A DNA stretch of 64,000 nucleotides from Termitomyces sp. T153 (taxonomy: Eukaryota > Basidiomycota > Agaricomycetes > Agaricales > Lyophyllaceae). The notes beneath the pieces were generated by a model. It had not been told where the DNA came from and made no database searches. It worked only from the letters and a program-made list of their open reading frames with translations. The stretch lies in the NCBI GenBank assembly GCA_018296165.2, contig JACKQL020000039.1, forward strand, positions 248,001-312,000, read 5' to 3'. Positions 1-11,771 of this stretch are shown here, piece by piece. The translations under genes were made by a program, and so were the position numbers. Each line of letters opens with the position of its first letter. Position 1 is the first letter of the stretch.

Positions 1-1211
1 CCTTCCAATTTCCCAGATTCACGGTGATACGACAACCACTCTTGAGCTTTGGGAGGATCAAATGTAGGCGTAATTTCGTCATCTTTGTGTTTTGTGACGT
101 TTGAGAAATCGTGGCGAAGATCATAGTCTATTGCTTCTCCTGGAATGCCCTGGATTGGTGGGAGAGTGGCAGCTAAAAAGTAAGAAGGCACAATTTCTAG
201 GTCCAAAGGTACGCGAAGAGATTGATTGAATGCCTCGAGAGTCACGAACAGGGGATAAATCTGTCCAACAGAAGCATTTCTTGGGTCACCAGAGAGTGTC
301 CAACTTCCGTGATCATACTTCAGCCAGCCATATTCCTTCGTATCGATCACCATGGTTTTGATTTCGCTCCTTTCTATTGGTCTCTCGTCAACAAAGATGC
401 CTGAAACGTCAAACTGCGAGACAAGACTGAAATTCAAGGCAGTTTCTGTCGTAGTGTTGATATTCGCAGGAGCAGCTTTGATTGACAATTCATGATCCGA
501 AACGACAAGAGTGAAAGGTAGTGAGGACGCAGAATAACCTTTTCGATCTGAAACATATAGAGAAAGTGATATGACTGCAGGTCCAGAACCTTTGTCCTTT
601 TCAGGAGTGACGCCATTGAGTGTTATTGCCTTTGAGTTGAATTTCATCCAGTTGGGAAGAAGCGAGCCATCTATTTGCCGCACTTCGTAGAAAAGTTGAG
701 ACGGACACAAGAATGTCTCGTATTGAAAACCAATACTGAAAGACCATCTTGAAGGTATTCGCAGCGCAGGGCGTTCCGTTGATAAACTGGTGTTAGGTGA
801 GATAATAAAAACCGAGGACAAGGATGGCGCTGGCTCAGAGAATTGTTGGGATAGAGGCAGGTTTATCGTAGGTTCAGCATGGTCGGTTACAACTAGAGTG
901 ATTTTCTCTGACAGTACGCCTGCAGAATCATTGCCCATGACAGTAATCTCCGGATAACCTTGATCCGTGTTAGCAGGCGTCCCATGAAAAGTCTGTGTTC
1001 CTGGATCAAAGGAGAGCCATGGCGGAAGCGTAGACGTAGAGTAACTGATAGGGCCTTTGGTTGAGGTAAAGGTACGGGGAGACAGTGACCAAGAGTAGGG
1101 CTTGTTGACGCGTGCGATAAGAGGCAGTTGTTCACATGGAGGCTGTGTCGCAACCAAACGAGATGATGCGGTTAGAGCGAGAGAAAGAAAGGCTAAAAGA
1201 GGGAAGAGCAT
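1..1211 (-). CDS. AXL2: Axl2-like axial budding pattern protein (N-terminal part; runs off the window)
   Basis: One uninterrupted reading frame runs from an ATG at 1211 down to position 1, about 403 codons, so the C-terminal part lies outside the window. The protein opens with a hydrophobic signal peptide (about residues 1-20, starting MLFPLLAFLSLALT). It continues with cadherin-like (CADG/dystroglycan) folds: the phrases KPYSWSLSPRTF, LPPWLSFDPGTQTFHGTPA and the closing VVSDH type strands are characteristic of fungal Axl2. In yeast Axl2 is a single-pass plasma-membrane protein marking bud sites and recruiting septin and Cdc42 regulators. In filamentous fungi the homologue is tied to septation and spore formation. 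The transmembrane segment and cytoplasmic tail would lie to the left of the window. Family assignment is good; the biological role is inferred from the family. Confidence 0.8.
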   Translation of the reverse strand, partial: MLFPLLAFLSLALTASSRLVATQPPCEQLPLIARVNKPYSWSLSPRTFTSTKGPISYSTSTLPPWLSFDPGTQTFHGTPANTDQGYPEITVMGNDSAGVLSEKITLVVTDHAEPTINLPLSQQFSEPAPSLSSVFIISPNTSLSTERPALRIPSRWSFSIGFQYETFLCPSQLFYEVRQIDGSLLPNWMKFNSKAITLNGVTPEKDKGSGPAVISLSLYVSDRKGYSASSLPFTLVVSDHELSIKAAPANINTTTETALNFSLVSQFDVSGIFVDERPIERSEIKTMVIDTKEYGWLKYDHGSWTLSGDPRNASVGQIYPLFVTLEAFNQSLRVPLDLEIVPSYFLAATLPPIQGIPGEAIDYDLRHDFSNVTKHKDDEITPTFDPPKAQEWLSYHRESGKLE

Positions 1212-1467
1212 AGGAGATAATAATGGCGGGGAGCGTTGTGGTTTTCAGCCGCGCGACGAGTCGGCCAGCGAACTCACAAGTGTGTTCTTTGAGTGGAAAC
1301 GTCAACAGCAGACAACAACGCGCTACTTTTACCAGATCACATGTCAGAATAAAAGTTGCATTCAACAGGAGTGTAAGTAACCAAAATGTTCTCATATTAA
1401 CAATGAAAGACCGAAGCACATTATAGAATCAAGGGGAAAAAATGAAGACAGGAGATTTAAATCGTTC

Positions 1468-4400
1468 TCAAGCACCAGGCAACCAAATAGCCAGACCGGA
1501 CGCCTGCACCTTGGCAGGATCTTCCCTATTGATTGCGACAATCAACTGGATGAGGTCGGCCCTAATATCATCTCCAATTTGATCCGCATGGCTTGGATCC
1601 AGAACGTGGGCGAAGACTTGGAGTAGGCGATCAAGGAATGGGTAAAGCACAGCGCCATTAGTTTGGAAGAGGTGGAAGATGGCACGGAAGACTGGTCGGT
1701 TCTCGAGATAGTCATTTTTCAGAGGTAGGGCGTCGATAAAGATAGGAAGGACTTGCTCTAGAGGAACGGCGGACATGTTACGGACAATGAGACGACCGAC
1801 TGCACCAGCAGCATTGTCTTTTGCGTTGAGCTTGGCAGCAGGAGAATCCGGTGTAACGTCAAAGAGTGGTCGAAGGGCCCCAAGGATGTGGAGATACTGA
1901 GGCGCGAGTTCGTCTTGAGTGTTCTCAACGAGCTGTCCTACAGCAAAGGCAGCATTGCTCTGCACTTCTGCGTCAGGATCGCCAAGCGCACGGTGGAAGA
2001 GTTCGAGGAGGGGCAAGGTATTGGGAGTAATGGCCGACTTCATCCCAGCAATGATTTCTGCAAGACATCCGATTGCGGAAGAGCGGTCACTCAAAGAGCG
2101 ATTCTTTTTCTACGATGGTGATATTTAGTCAATAAAATATGAAGTGAAATTCACCAACATACATAATATTTCGCAATCAGAGGGAAGAACCTGGTGAAAG
2201 CAGGGGTAAAGTCGGAGCCCAGAGCTTGGGCTAGTGCGGAAACAAGGTCGCCAGCAGATGAGATGAGGACAGAGTCATATTCGGCCTGATCTTCAGGAGC
2301 CTCCTCTGCCTCGTCTTGATCAGGATCTTGCTGACAGAATGCCTTTTGCTCGAGGATTTGAATGGCGATGTTACAAACAGTATCGAGGTCTTATCAAACC
2401 CATTGATCAAGACCAATCAACTACATGCATGAAAGAGACTTACGGCCTTCAACGAACGCAGGTCCAACTTTGTTGATGGTCTCTGCAAGACCAACGCATA
2501 AAGAAGAGGCAACAGATCTAGAGTTTTTTCAATAATAAGCATCGAGCGCATCAAAGGCGATTGGAGGTGGAGAAATCAAGATATGGTCAGAATATTTCAA
2601 TGTCTCATGGCCAATTGGCTCGAAGTGAGCTGAGTTGTGTATCATCACAGGAGGAGTGGGAAATTGGATCGTAAAGAGAACGAAACTTACTTATTGTCCT
2701 CAGTCTCGTACATCTCCAAGAGTGGGATCAAAACATGGCCAACAAGCTCCTTGACGCTAGAGCTGAGTGGGACGGCCTCGCAGTAGATAGTAAGATAATG
2801 GAAAGTGAGATACCAAAGAGACTAAACCTACCACGTTCGCACCAGGCTTCCACTCCTGTGGGTCGCTCAGATCATAAAAAGTCCTAACAATCTCCAAAAG
2901 CGAGTCAGTGGCGCTCTTCCTGATACCCTCATAGTAATGAGGAAGGAGTGCAACCAGTTCGAGGGCAGACTGCTCAACATAAGGGAAGAAGTGGGCCTTG
3001 CAGGCGGCGAATAACGTTCCAATTGTATCCGCAGCAATTTCCTTCTCAACAGCAATTGCGCTGTTGACATCCATCAGCTTGTCAAGATTGACGTCCTCAA
3101 GCTCGACAGAAGTATCAGCATCGCCTGCCGTAATGGCACTTGCAGGAGACGAGCCAGAAGCAAAGGCGGAGGAAGCGTCGGCGACAGAGACTATGCAAGA
3201 AGTCAATGGTGTGTCAACAGAGAGAGCATAACATATAGGCCTTACGAGCAATAGATTCATCTCCGTGCTCATCCTGCTTGCAACTTGCTAACAAGGCCGG
3301 GACAACGTTGGGCAGATACGGGGCGAATTCTTCTCCAAAGACACGAGCCATAACACCAAAGAAGAGGAAACTACACTCTCTGAGCCTCGCACTCCCCATC
3401 TCAATCCCTTGGAACGCCTGCTTCATCATGTCGGGGAAGTAGGGGCGGAAGACATCCTTTCCGACGGCCTCTGCAAATGTGCCGATGGCATCCATGGTAA
3501 TACCACGAAGCTCAATCTCTTCACCTTCACCAGTCAGGACAAGGAAGTGCTGAATGTGAGCCATGGTAGGCTGGAAGTAGGGGAGGAAGCCCGACTTGGA
3601 GGCATGAGCAGCACTGCCAATGGCGCCGGTAACAACAGCTTTGACAGGAAGAGGAGCAGTCTCTAGGAGACCTGCAAGACGCTCCATGATAAGAGGTAGA
3701 TATTGGTCGATGACATCCTGAAGAATCTCGAGGAGGGCATCAAGTGCAGTGCAAGCTGATCGTTGGGTCTCGGTGTTGTTCATGAGATCCATGATGCGCT
3801 ACGGTATGGATTAAGTCTCAGCTTGACCAAAATTGACCATAATGACATACAGGGATGAGCACGGCATGCTTAGCGGCACACTCGTCTTCCAACCATTCAC
3901 AGAGACAGCTGACCGCCACACACGATGCTTTCCTGACCGAAGTATCGCCATCAACCAGACCGGTCTCAATGATAGGCCAGACCTCGTTCATGAGGGGGGT
4001 CATATACTCGCTGCAACCTTCAACACTGACACCAAGCGCGAGCATGGCGCCGCGACGGTTTTGAGGATCAGGCGAGCTGAAGTATTGAAGGATGAGGTTA
4101 CGAAGAGCGGGGAATACCTGTGAAGGAGGCAAGTTGGTCGAAAGACCATCAATGATACGCAGGGCGGACTGTAAAGAGTTGAGGTTTTGATGTTTGCAAT
4201 TTCTGGAAATCAAAAAAACTCACCCGAGAGGGAGCATCATCATCCAAATCTTCAGGCTCTTCTTCAGTAGCGATAGGCATAAGACCCTCAAGAATGGCAG
4301 GGGCAAGATTGTTACTTTGAATCTTGGATTTTTTGCTGTGACAAATGTTAGACTCACGCTACAACAGGAAAAATGAAGAGAGCACGAACTATTGTACAGT

Positions 4401-5575
4401 CCAGTTGAGGGCGTTCAATGCGAGAACACGAAGCTCGCCTTCGAAATTCCTATTGCCTCCACATTGAAGGAGGAAGTGTGCAAGTTCAGGTATATGTCTA
4501 CCGAGAATTGGCACTTCCTACAACGTGCGATGAGCTGGATTCGCAGACAAGAGTCAGGAGTACACACAAGAATGAGAAGTGTCTCCAATACATCGAATAG
4601 TTGCCTTGCACCGTTCTCATTGCCAGTCTCAACACACTGTCCGATGACTTGAATCATGGCAGGTAGAAGGGCTTGGAATGCTTTCTGGAGAGAAGGTCAG
4701 AACCGGCGTCAAATCACGGAAGAGAACATCATACGAGATCGTCTTTATCATCAGAGTCGATGTATTGAGCTATAACGCCAAGAGCTCTGGAAAAAGGTGT
4801 TGATTGTCAAAAGTCAAGGGAAATTTCTTAATGATATCGTACCTGACAGTCGTAATTCGGACTTCGATGCTAACAGGGTCAACCAGTAACTGCTCAAAGA
4901 GTTTGAAGAAGCTTTGGAGATGTTCTTGGAACCCTTCGACTATATTTTCGAGTACGGTGAAAAGAATGTAGATGCCGACTTCACGATGCGATACTTGTGG
5001 TGATGTACAAGTCTGGTGAAGGAAAGGTAGAAGTTGACCCCATGTTCCGAGAGGTATCTCAATCGTGGCGATAGCAGCGACGACCCTCGCAGCAGAATGA
5101 CGGACAAGATTGCTAGATATGGATTGCGATTAGCTACAGATCTGTTGAAAATACGCGATTTCAGGTGGTAGACTCACTCAACCTCAGCCAAGATCAGTTC
5201 TGGAAGTCTTGATTTGATTTCTTCGCGCTCATTTTGGGGGAGTGTTATCCACAGATTGCCACTGTTTTGCGCGACTCGTTTTCGCAACTCGACGGCGGCA
5301 AGTTGTCGAACCTAGACACGTCGTCAAAAGAAATCTAGGTAATCTAGACGCGAACATACAGCTTGTTCTGGTGAGCTTGCCAGGATATTGGCAAGAGCGG
5401 GTATACATGCTGGGGTCTTGTAAAACTCTGCGTTCAATTGTGCGGTCGCCTTGAGAAAAAACCAGGTTATTCAGACCGATATGTACATCTACCGATCAAT
5501 AATCGCACTCACAGCTTTGACACTATTGGTATCAGGAGATACTGTCTGGACAAGCAGATTGTGTAGATTTTGCAT
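1468..5575 (-). CDS. KAP123: Importin beta-4 / karyopherin Kap123 (15 exons, 1074 aa)
   Basis: Fifteen exons on the minus strand close in phase: 5575-5513, 5449-5360, 5311-5178, 5112-4843, 4786-4735, 4684-4568, 4517-4390, 4335-4224, 4168-3851, 3798-3246, 3190-2832, 2776-2691, 2517-2444, 2389-2163, 2109-1468 (1074 residues, normal for Kap123/importin-4). The N-terminus has the importin-beta N-terminal fold (residues about 20-70, with AVRQLAAVELRKRV). The rest is a HEAT-repeat superhelix, with an acidic loop around LEDVNLDKLMDVNSA and a C-terminal HEAT block ending IWLPGA. The role is Ran-dependent import of ribosomal proteins and histones H3/H4 into the nucleus. The start is the first in-frame ATG ahead of the HEAT repeats (MQNLHNLLVQ). 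It is divergently arranged to the dihydroorotate dehydrogenase gene across 739 bp. Confidence 0.93.
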
Positions 5576-6314
5576 AAAGATCGGCTAGGAAGAAAGAAAG
5601 AAAGCTGGTGAGAACCATGCTGAACGATCATAAATAGTGCGATGCTCACATCCATCGTAAAAGAAGGGGGAAGGGAGAAGACACTGAGGCGGGAGCAAAT
5701 GATGTGCACGTCTAAAGTTATCAGCAACCACAAATTTTTTGTCGGAGTTGGCCGATGATATAGATATCTTGCCGAAGCGCGGGCCAAATTGAATGACCCA
5801 TGGCCATAATAACATTACACTATCACCGGTTGCATCAACACTCACTGCTCTTTTCATTGGCCTCACAAAATGTTTCTTGTAGTCTGTTTGCTAGGATAAA
5901 CACCGAGGGGTTTACCTCTCCATCGACTTCTGAGCCGTAGTTTGCATATGAAGAGCCCCTCGATTGATTTCCTAGACTTTATCTTTTTTGATAGGTACCT
6001 AAGATGTCGATAAAATAAATATGTAACCTTCCAAGCTACTTCTATTGTCATCCGTATCTATTAAGAGGTGCACCTGTGAAAATCACACAGCATACTGATA
6101 CGACATCTCTTTCCACCTTACTCATACTATCAGTATTTACGACCTTACACATGTAGTGTATATGTATATGAGCGTTCTTCATGGTTCTCTCGTCCTGTCA
6201 TGTTTTCCACACTATATCATATGCGGTATATGCGGTTTCTTTTTGGAACGAGGTGAACTACATATTATTATGTAATCGATGACTGGGTGAATACACCATT
6301 ATCTCGTTTCTACA
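5576..6314. promoter_or_regulatory. Divergent intergenic region between KAP123 and the dihydroorotate dehydrogenase gene
   Basis: This is 739 bp between two divergent start codons, so it should hold both promoters. A TATA-like AT-rich tract lies near 6160-6260. I see no coding sequence, RNA gene or repeat in it. Confidence 0.5.
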
Positions 6315-7999
6315 ATGTTGGCCCTTCGACGTGGACCGCTCGTTGCACGCATCCACAGCCATTCCCGGTCTCTATCGACTGCATCATCATCTTCACCTAT
6401 CAGAAGGGGAATTTACGCGACTGCTTTTGTTATTTCGACTGGTTTATTTGCTGTCTATTATTTCGATGCCCGTTCCGCGCTTCATCGGTATATTTTGACG
6501 CCTGCCCTACGACATACGTTGGATGCCGAGTTAGGTCATAAAATTGCAGTAAAGGTGTTGAAAAGTGGGCTTGGACCAAGAGATCCTTGTTCCGACGACT
6601 CACGCTTGAAATCGGAGGTGACTTCAATTTGATCCACTAAGTGTTACAAGACTCACCTTTGGCCTTAGTTCCTGGGCAAGCAGATTTCCAACCCCATTGG
6701 GCTTGCTGCAGGCTTTGACAAGGATGGCGAGGCGATTGATGGTATATTTGTTTTGACCTGTGGCTATTGCCCATTCATGCCAAATCCTTACAGGGCTCTT
6801 CAACCTTGGCTTCAGTTGGGTTGAGATTGGAAGCGTTACTCCGAAACCACAAGTGAGTCTCTTGCCCAATGGTTGGAAGTGGTATGTTTATTTCCTTTAG
6901 CCAGGGAACCCGAAGCCTCGAGTGTTCCGTCTTTTAGAAGATTCCGGCCTGATTAATAGGTACGGTTTTCCGTCTGATGGACATGCCTCTGTTCTTGCTC
7001 GACTCCGTGCTCGGATCCCCGCCTTTCAACAAACACACGATAATGCGGCCTTTCGCCCAGAATCCGTTCTTGCAGTCAACTTGGGCAAGAATAAAGATTC
7101 CTCATTAGACTCCATTGACGACTTCATCACTGGTGTCCGTAACTTCGGTCCTTATTCTGATGTACTAGTAGTCAACGTTTCTAGCCCAAATACGCCAGGT
7201 CTCAGGCAAGTCAATTTGTCCGAAAAATCGTAGACTTTTCCATGTTGCTGATACTTTGCTCTTAGAGGGCTTCAGAATCGCGATCTGCTAGAAAAACTCC
7301 TTGATGGCGTTACAAAGGCTCGTGATGACCTCCCTGTGTCTGACCTTACATCCACAAGACCAAAATTACTACTCAAGTTATCTCCCGACTTGGACGAGGC
7401 CCAAATCATTGATATCGCGGATGTCATTAAAAAGAGCAAGATTGACGGAGTCATTGTGAGCAACACTACCATCCAAAGACCAAAATCTCTTATTAGCAGT
7501 GAGTAACATGTGCTGTCGTGAGCGACTCTGTCATGACCACAGTAATCTAGTCAACAAGACTGAACTTGGTGGTCTGTCTGGAGCTCCAGTCAAGCCATAC
7601 TCGTTGAAGGCTCTTCGCACTCTTCGCTCATATCTGCCTTCCTCGATTCCTTTGATTGGATGTGGTGGCATCTTCACAGGCGCTGATGCCCTTGAGTACG
7701 CCAAAGCAGGAGCATCGCTGGTTCAAGTTTACACTGGTTTCGGCTATGACGGTGTTGGTACGTGTCGGAGAATCAAAGATCAGCTCTCTGAGGAGTTGGA
7801 AAGGGAGGGAACGACATGGAGTCAAGTTGTGAAGCGAGCGGTTGATGAGCTGAGCCTCAAGCCCGAGGTCAAGACATCACCTCCGAATGATGAAAAAGGA
7901 GAGAAGAGTATTAACCAACTCATCGCTGATGCTGAGCATTTGCGTGTGCTGTTGGATACGCTAGACAAGAAACTAGAAGTAGAAGCAGAACAAGACTAG
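6315..7999 (+). CDS. URA9: Dihydroorotate dehydrogenase, class 2, mitochondrial (473 aa)
   Basis: Exons 6315-6617, 6669-6741, 6794-6852, 6901-7205, 7266-7498 and 7551-7999 close in phase. The enzyme oxidises dihydroorotate to orotate, passing electrons via FMN to ubiquinone, the fourth step of pyrimidine synthesis, in the mitochondrial inner membrane. Visible features: an arginine/serine-rich presequence (residues 1-30), a membrane anchor (about 32-50), the FMN-binding [12 protein letters not shown] stretch, [21 protein letters not shown], the catalytic-serine loop [27 protein letters not shown] and [28 protein letters not shown] as the phosphate-binding end. The N-terminal targeting and anchor identify class 2, not the cytosolic class 1A enzyme of Saccharomyces. 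Intron 4 (7206-7265) uses a GC donor (GCAAGT). The C-terminus has a charged tail beyond the usual fold. The symbol is used by analogy with other fungi. Confidence 0.94.
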
Positions 8000-8128
8000 T
8001 GTAGTTTTGTTGATAAGATAAGATAGCATCTTTTAGGCTTTCAGGTCCGAAGAAGTTGATTCTGGGTGGAACCACAGCCCGAGTGCTAGCGCTGTTGATT
8101 TCTGTTCTTTGTATTACATGTCTGAGGC

Positions 8129-9468
8129 ATGAGCTCGCGTCGAGACACATTTTCTGACCTGGTGCAGCCTTCTTCCAGCTCTGGAACCACGCGACAACAG
8201 ACTACAGCTACACGACCATCTCCCCTAGTATTTAAACATATCTCTTCTCCTATGATAGATGTCCCTGATGAGGCTGACAACACGCCTGTGTCACAGTGTA
8301 CTCGCCACTCAGATTTATGGTTCTACGATGGCAGCCTGATTTGTCGGGCAGAAAGGACGCTTTTCAAAGTCCATATGTCAGTACTAGAACGCCATTCCAT
8401 GTTTTTCAGAGACATGTTTTCTATGTCACAGCCTAAAACAGGGAGTACCGACATGATATCAAACCAAGGACTGGAGGATGACATGGATAAACTTCCTATT
8501 GTTGATCTACATGATGCTGCTGAAGACGTCGGAAACCTCTTGAGCGCAGTGTATGATGGACCGTACGTGGGCGAACCAGCTTGGATTTAATCTTCCCCTC
8601 AACGCAACACTAACTGTCGCCGTAGGACTTTCGGCAATAACAACCAAGAAGATTTCCTCGTAGTCTCTGGCGTTCTTCGATTATCTACGAAATATCTCAT
8701 TGATTCTCTACGTACCAAGGCATTGGCTCACCTCAGCAAGGCTTGGCCAACCAGTCTCAAAGAATGGGACGCGAGAGAAGATCTTGCACGTACACACGAG
8801 ACTGATTTGACCAACGCTAGTCATCTTTATCCCCACCCAATCGTTCGTCTGGCTTTTCTTCCCCTTCTATGTATCTGTCATTGACAGTGATTTAGGCCGT
8901 CATAAATCTCGCACGAGAAGTTGATGCACCATCTCTCCTGCCCGCCGCTTTCTATGATCTTTCTCGCTACTCGTTCAGCCATATATTCGAGCCAACTGAA
9001 GAAGATCAGACTTATCGGCCTTTACCACCAGCTCCTTCTACCCTCTCGAATGCAGACCTGGAAAGGCTTTGTCTTGGCAAAGAGGCGAGCCAACATGCTA
9101 TTACCTCTTTAATAACGGCCATGGGGAGCAGTCAAAACGTTCGATCGACTCAACTGACCGCATCACACAGTCGCAGGGTGTCACACACTGCTGTCTGTGT
9201 ATCTGCTGCTGCCTGCCGCAAGGATTTCTCAGAACTCGTTGCTTTGGCCACTCAGCACTATCTCTTCGATCGTGAACGGGGATGTTATGATCCTCTCTAT
9301 GTCGCAGAAGAGCTAGGACAACTAAAAAGCGCAGAATTTTCTGAATGCAAAGCCTGTGCGAGGTCCTTAGAGGCTTGGGCAGCAAGGGAGAGGGAGAAGA
9401 TGTGGAAGTCAATACCGATCTGGTTCAGATTAGACCATTCAGGAGATACATCTCCAAGGCTTTGTTGA
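8129..9468 (+). CDS. BTB/POZ domain protein (407 aa), function unknown
   Basis: Exons 8129-8562, 8626-8842 and 8896-9468 give 407 residues in phase. Residues about 60-165 form a BTB/POZ fold of the type common in Agaricomycetes: HSDLWFYDGSLICRAERTLFKVHMSVLERHS, then MFFRDMF and the LLSAVYDGPTF segment, followed by the helical VVSGVLRLSTKYLIDSLRTKALAHL. The C-terminal half contains a Cys-rich turn (VCVSAAACRKDF) and ends with W-x-S-I-P-x-W-F-R-L, a frequent terminus in this expanded mushroom family. Such proteins dimerise through BTB and often bridge to Cullin-3 or chromatin, but no partner domain is visible, so no function is assigned. The start is the ATG next to the first Ser-rich stretch. 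It runs in the same direction as the dihydroorotate dehydrogenase gene, 129 bp downstream. Confidence 0.82.
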
Positions 9469-11771
9469 TTAAGATCACTCTTTCTATTTCTCCACTTCGA
9501 CGCTTAATATCCATCTGTACCACGGATTAAGTCCGGCTTTTGGGACGATCGCACCCTGCAGAATGGGTATGCTTAGATGACTTCCCGATGTGCGATGGCG
9601 ATAGGGGATGGGACGCGCTCAAGAACGATGCAAATCCTAGAAGCTCGATCATCAAACAACGGCAAGATTAACAGACAAGAAGACGTGATTGGTACCGGCG
9701 GGAGGTATGGAATCTAACGTCACGTTGCTTGTTTATACTAAACTCATACGATGGCGGCCTTATCATTTATCGGACCATGCGGCCCCACTCTAAAGTTTTG
9801 AAGCGCGTACATGTTGAGATCGCGTCAAAACTGCCACCAACTGCTGTTCGGCGACCAGCCGATCTTGTTATGCAAGTCTGCCTGCTTAAAATCGATCCGT
9901 TGTGTGCGCAGAGTGCGAAACTCGTCATCACGTTGAGGTTGATCACGGATTATATCTAGGGAGATGGCGACGACCAACGGAGATGTGGATGGCGACATGC
10001 ATTCCATGGGCATTAGAAGGTTGAAGTGGTGGCAATTTCATGAGTGTCCGACCAAGAAACTTGTCACACCGTGTATCGACAGTTTCAGCTGTAAAATGAT
10101 CATCCATAATATTATTGGAGATATACAATTCTTGGTATAATATCCATTGTTGACGCTAAAATACATAGAGTAATACATGGTGACTATTGTATCGAACGAA
10201 CGAAGGTTTTGTAGCATTACACATCACGAGGCATCATCATCGACGTCAGTGAACTCAATGAATTCAATGAACAGCGAAGGCGTTGGCTATTCTTTCTCTG
10301 CATACGTGCACTGGTGAGATAACATCACAAGCACCACACCGAGAATTCTTACATGGTATTCAGGTCTTGAAGGATGTCATGGGCAAGTTGTCTCCGAGTC
10401 AAGTCCTTAGCGTTTGACGAGTTGTCTATATTTTGAAGGATAACATCAGAGCCCGGTCATTCATCTGATAAACGTGAGCCCACATCGAGGACAGTTTTCG
10501 ATGTCTGTCTGGTTGATGAACACAGCAGTTTGTTGACGGGGTGATTCCTCCAGAGTGTAAGTACTAAGCTGTACTACCTGAGCCTGGGTGTGTAGCGTCA
10601 GAGCACTGTATTCAAGTGGAGGTTGTGCGAGGAAGTACCTGAGGCATAGATATTGAGAGTACAGGGTGAGGATACGGGGAAGAGAGGAAGAGCAGGTGGG
10701 TGGTCCAAAGAAGGCCATTCTTTTATAAGCAATGGTAATGCCGGCGCTTCGGGTTTCACTCTAGCGACATAATGGAGATTTCCAGAGCGCTAGGTGCGAA
10801 GGTGGCTTGTGATAAGTATGAGGAGTATACGTATACGCCACCCGCGACAGTCTCGGATACAAGCAAGTATGTATGTCCACAAGACCACAGGTTGCTTCCG
10901 GTTGTTGCTCAATCACGATCTTATCTTATCGCACTAGATCTTCCGACTTGCGACTTTGGGCCTCTGAGTAACAATGGGATTTCTTTGGGCAATTGTTTGC
11001 TTTGGCAGCTGGCCGGCTGGCCCTTGCAAGCTAAGTGGAACTTAAGACGTACAGGAGCTTCTTTTGACTAATCATCGGTCTCAAAGGTAGATTGCTCCCG
11101 GCCTCTTTGCCAAACCTTCGACCACTATGGGCCTACTACCGTTCAGTCTCTCCTACCTCATGCTCACCCCACGGCGAATTCAATTACCGACAGACACTGT
11201 GCCCCAGACTTCTCGGAAAAGGGTTCCGTGAGTGCCGGTTATCAACTTGGCTCCTCAGTCTTGGCATGTCTGACTCTGGTCTCTAGGAGTGTCCCTGCCT
11301 CTCCAACAAATTGGAAGAGACATCTGACATTTGGCACAAAGTCACTGCGCTCATTCAGAGGCATGGGTAGCTCTACTTCTCAAGGTGTTGATGGAATGGG
11401 AGAAGGAGTGAACGACCAAGGTCCAACAACAGTATCTCGGGCTCTAATACATTCCGATATTAACATACCGTTTGAAGGGGTATAGACCGACGCTTCGAGT
11501 TGTATTTTTAGCATCTTGTAAACAATTATACCGGGGAAAATCACTCTTCTTATCCATCACACCGGTTTGCAATTACGTATTATCAAAACGCGAAACGAAT
11601 GCTATTACAAGACAACCAGATAAAGTCCCAATTCTTTGCAGCTGGCCAAAAAAATAAGTGAATCACCGTTGATCAGGGTGAAAGATGATCGACGATTAAT
11701 GACGCAAGAGAGCTTCGACTGTACAATGCGATATTGTCCGGCAAAGAAAAACACACGAAAAGAATCATTAA
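9469..11771. other. Gene-poor interval of 2.3 kb
   Basis: Only short reading frames without family resemblance occur here. The best is 10461-10718 on the minus strand (85 codons, Leu/Ser-rich, directly preceded by TATAAAAG); it is not convincing. No tRNA, repeat or transposon remnant was recognised. The interval holds the 3' end of the BTB gene and the 3' flank of BUD6. Confidence 0.4.

Noticed and set aside
10461..10718. 85-codon minus frame preceded by TATAAAAG
   Set aside because: The TATA-like word is only a few bases from the ATG, and the protein has no recognisable family, so it is not reported as a gene.
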